Position numbers and translations under genes: made by a program. Below are positions 63,806 to 64,000 of a stretch of 64,000 bases of DNA, in pieces (position 1 is the first letter of the stretch; each line of letters starts with the position of its first letter). The notes below the pieces were generated by a model. That model saw nothing but the letters and a program-made list of their open reading frames with translations, searched no databases and was not told where the DNA came from. Source of the DNA: an uncultured Candidatus Thioglobus sp. (GTDB taxonomy: Bacteria; Pseudomonadota; Gammaproteobacteria; PS1; Pseudothioglobaceae); contig FXLX01000002.1 in NCBI GenBank assembly GCA_900180385.1, positions 62,001-126,000 of the forward strand. Reading direction: 5' to 3'.

Positions 63806-64000
63806 CTAATGGTTTTCAGAAACTTGATTAATGGTATATTTTGGAATTTCCACTACTAGATCTGTATCGCCAATAACCGACTGACAAGATAGGCGAGAAT
63901 CCGGATCCAAGCCCCAGGCTTTATCCAGCATATCATCTTCAATCTCATCAGACTCTACGATTGAATCAAATCCTTCGCGAACGTAAATATGGCACGTTGT
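63806..64000 (-). CDS. fdx: 2Fe-2S ferredoxin, isc type, C-terminal part
   Basis: The last 64 codons of a ferredoxin that donates electrons to Fe-S cluster assembly. Read leftward from the edge: TTCHIYVREGF (with a cluster cysteine), EDDMLDKAWGLDPDSRLSCQ (the last cluster cysteine), DLVVEIPKYTINQVSENH. This is the isc Fdx pattern. The start and the other cysteines are beyond the window, where hscA would normally be next. Confidence 0.9.
   Translation of the reverse strand, partial: TTCHIYVREGFDSIVESDEIEDDMLDKAWGLDPDSRLSCQSVIGDTDLVVEIPKYTINQVSENH

Overview
The window is low-GC, densely packed DNA from a gammaproteobacterium. Gene content and pairings (yceD-rpmF-plsX-fabH, trxA-rho, ftsW-murG, rodA-mltB-dacA, trmJ/suhB, isc-type ferredoxin) and the protein style best fit a small-genome marine sulfur-oxidiser of the SUP05/Thioglobus type, free-living or symbiotic. 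That placement is inference: no rRNA or autotrophy gene lies in the window. TusA alone does not prove sulfur oxidation.

Region 1 (1-5800, all leftward) is an array of integron-type gene cassettes. Three complete attC sites and the start of a fourth separate cassettes carrying an AEC transporter plus an HMGL-like enzyme, a frameshifted OLD-like ATPase, a PIN-domain protein and a VOC protein. Two near-identical 168-bp cassettes carry no gene. No integrase is visible, and the array runs off the left edge.

Region 2 (5990-20900) is core: nusB, ribH, ribBA (with a degenerate cyclohydrolase half), ribE, a YihY protein and an ABC-F ATPase leftward; ftsW-murG rightward; bioB, glnA, tusA, hemF, a Sua5-type protein and xerC leftward; htpG rightward.

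Region 3 (20914-31090) is a leftward defence island built on a type I restriction-modification system: a single-TRD HsdS-like protein, HsdM, a frameshifted DinD, full-length HsdS, a 34-codon DUF2188-like ORF, an Abi_2 protein with a HEPN motif, a 33-codon relic of a second hsdR start, RhuM, HsdR and a YgjP-type metallopeptidase.

Region 4 (31451-57856) is core: trmJ/suhB, yciK-like, rmuC, gph, plsC, an orphan TolC-like protein, yceD-rpmF-plsX-fabH, ispA, xseB, pcnB, queF, lptF, rho, trxA, glnD, gltX, a Sel1 protein, then a tightly overlapping peptidoglycan operon (rodA, mltB, dacA, D-amino-acid transaminase, amgK, murU). A perfect 30-bp inverted repeat lies at the divergent junction before this operon.

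Region 5 (57929-59908) holds a BrnT-like toxin-antitoxin pair whose antitoxin end is supplied by the terminal repeat of a decayed IS256-family element. The dead transposase gene has been hit by three very short insertions. Two are 25-bp relatives of one another, each flanked by a TA duplication; the third is a related 19-bp version in the opposite orientation. This is the most unusual signal in the window. Region 6 (59993-64000) is metG, mrp/apbC, a conserved unknown gene and the C-terminal part of the isc ferredoxin.

Inactivated genes are confined to accessory DNA; every core gene reads through intact.
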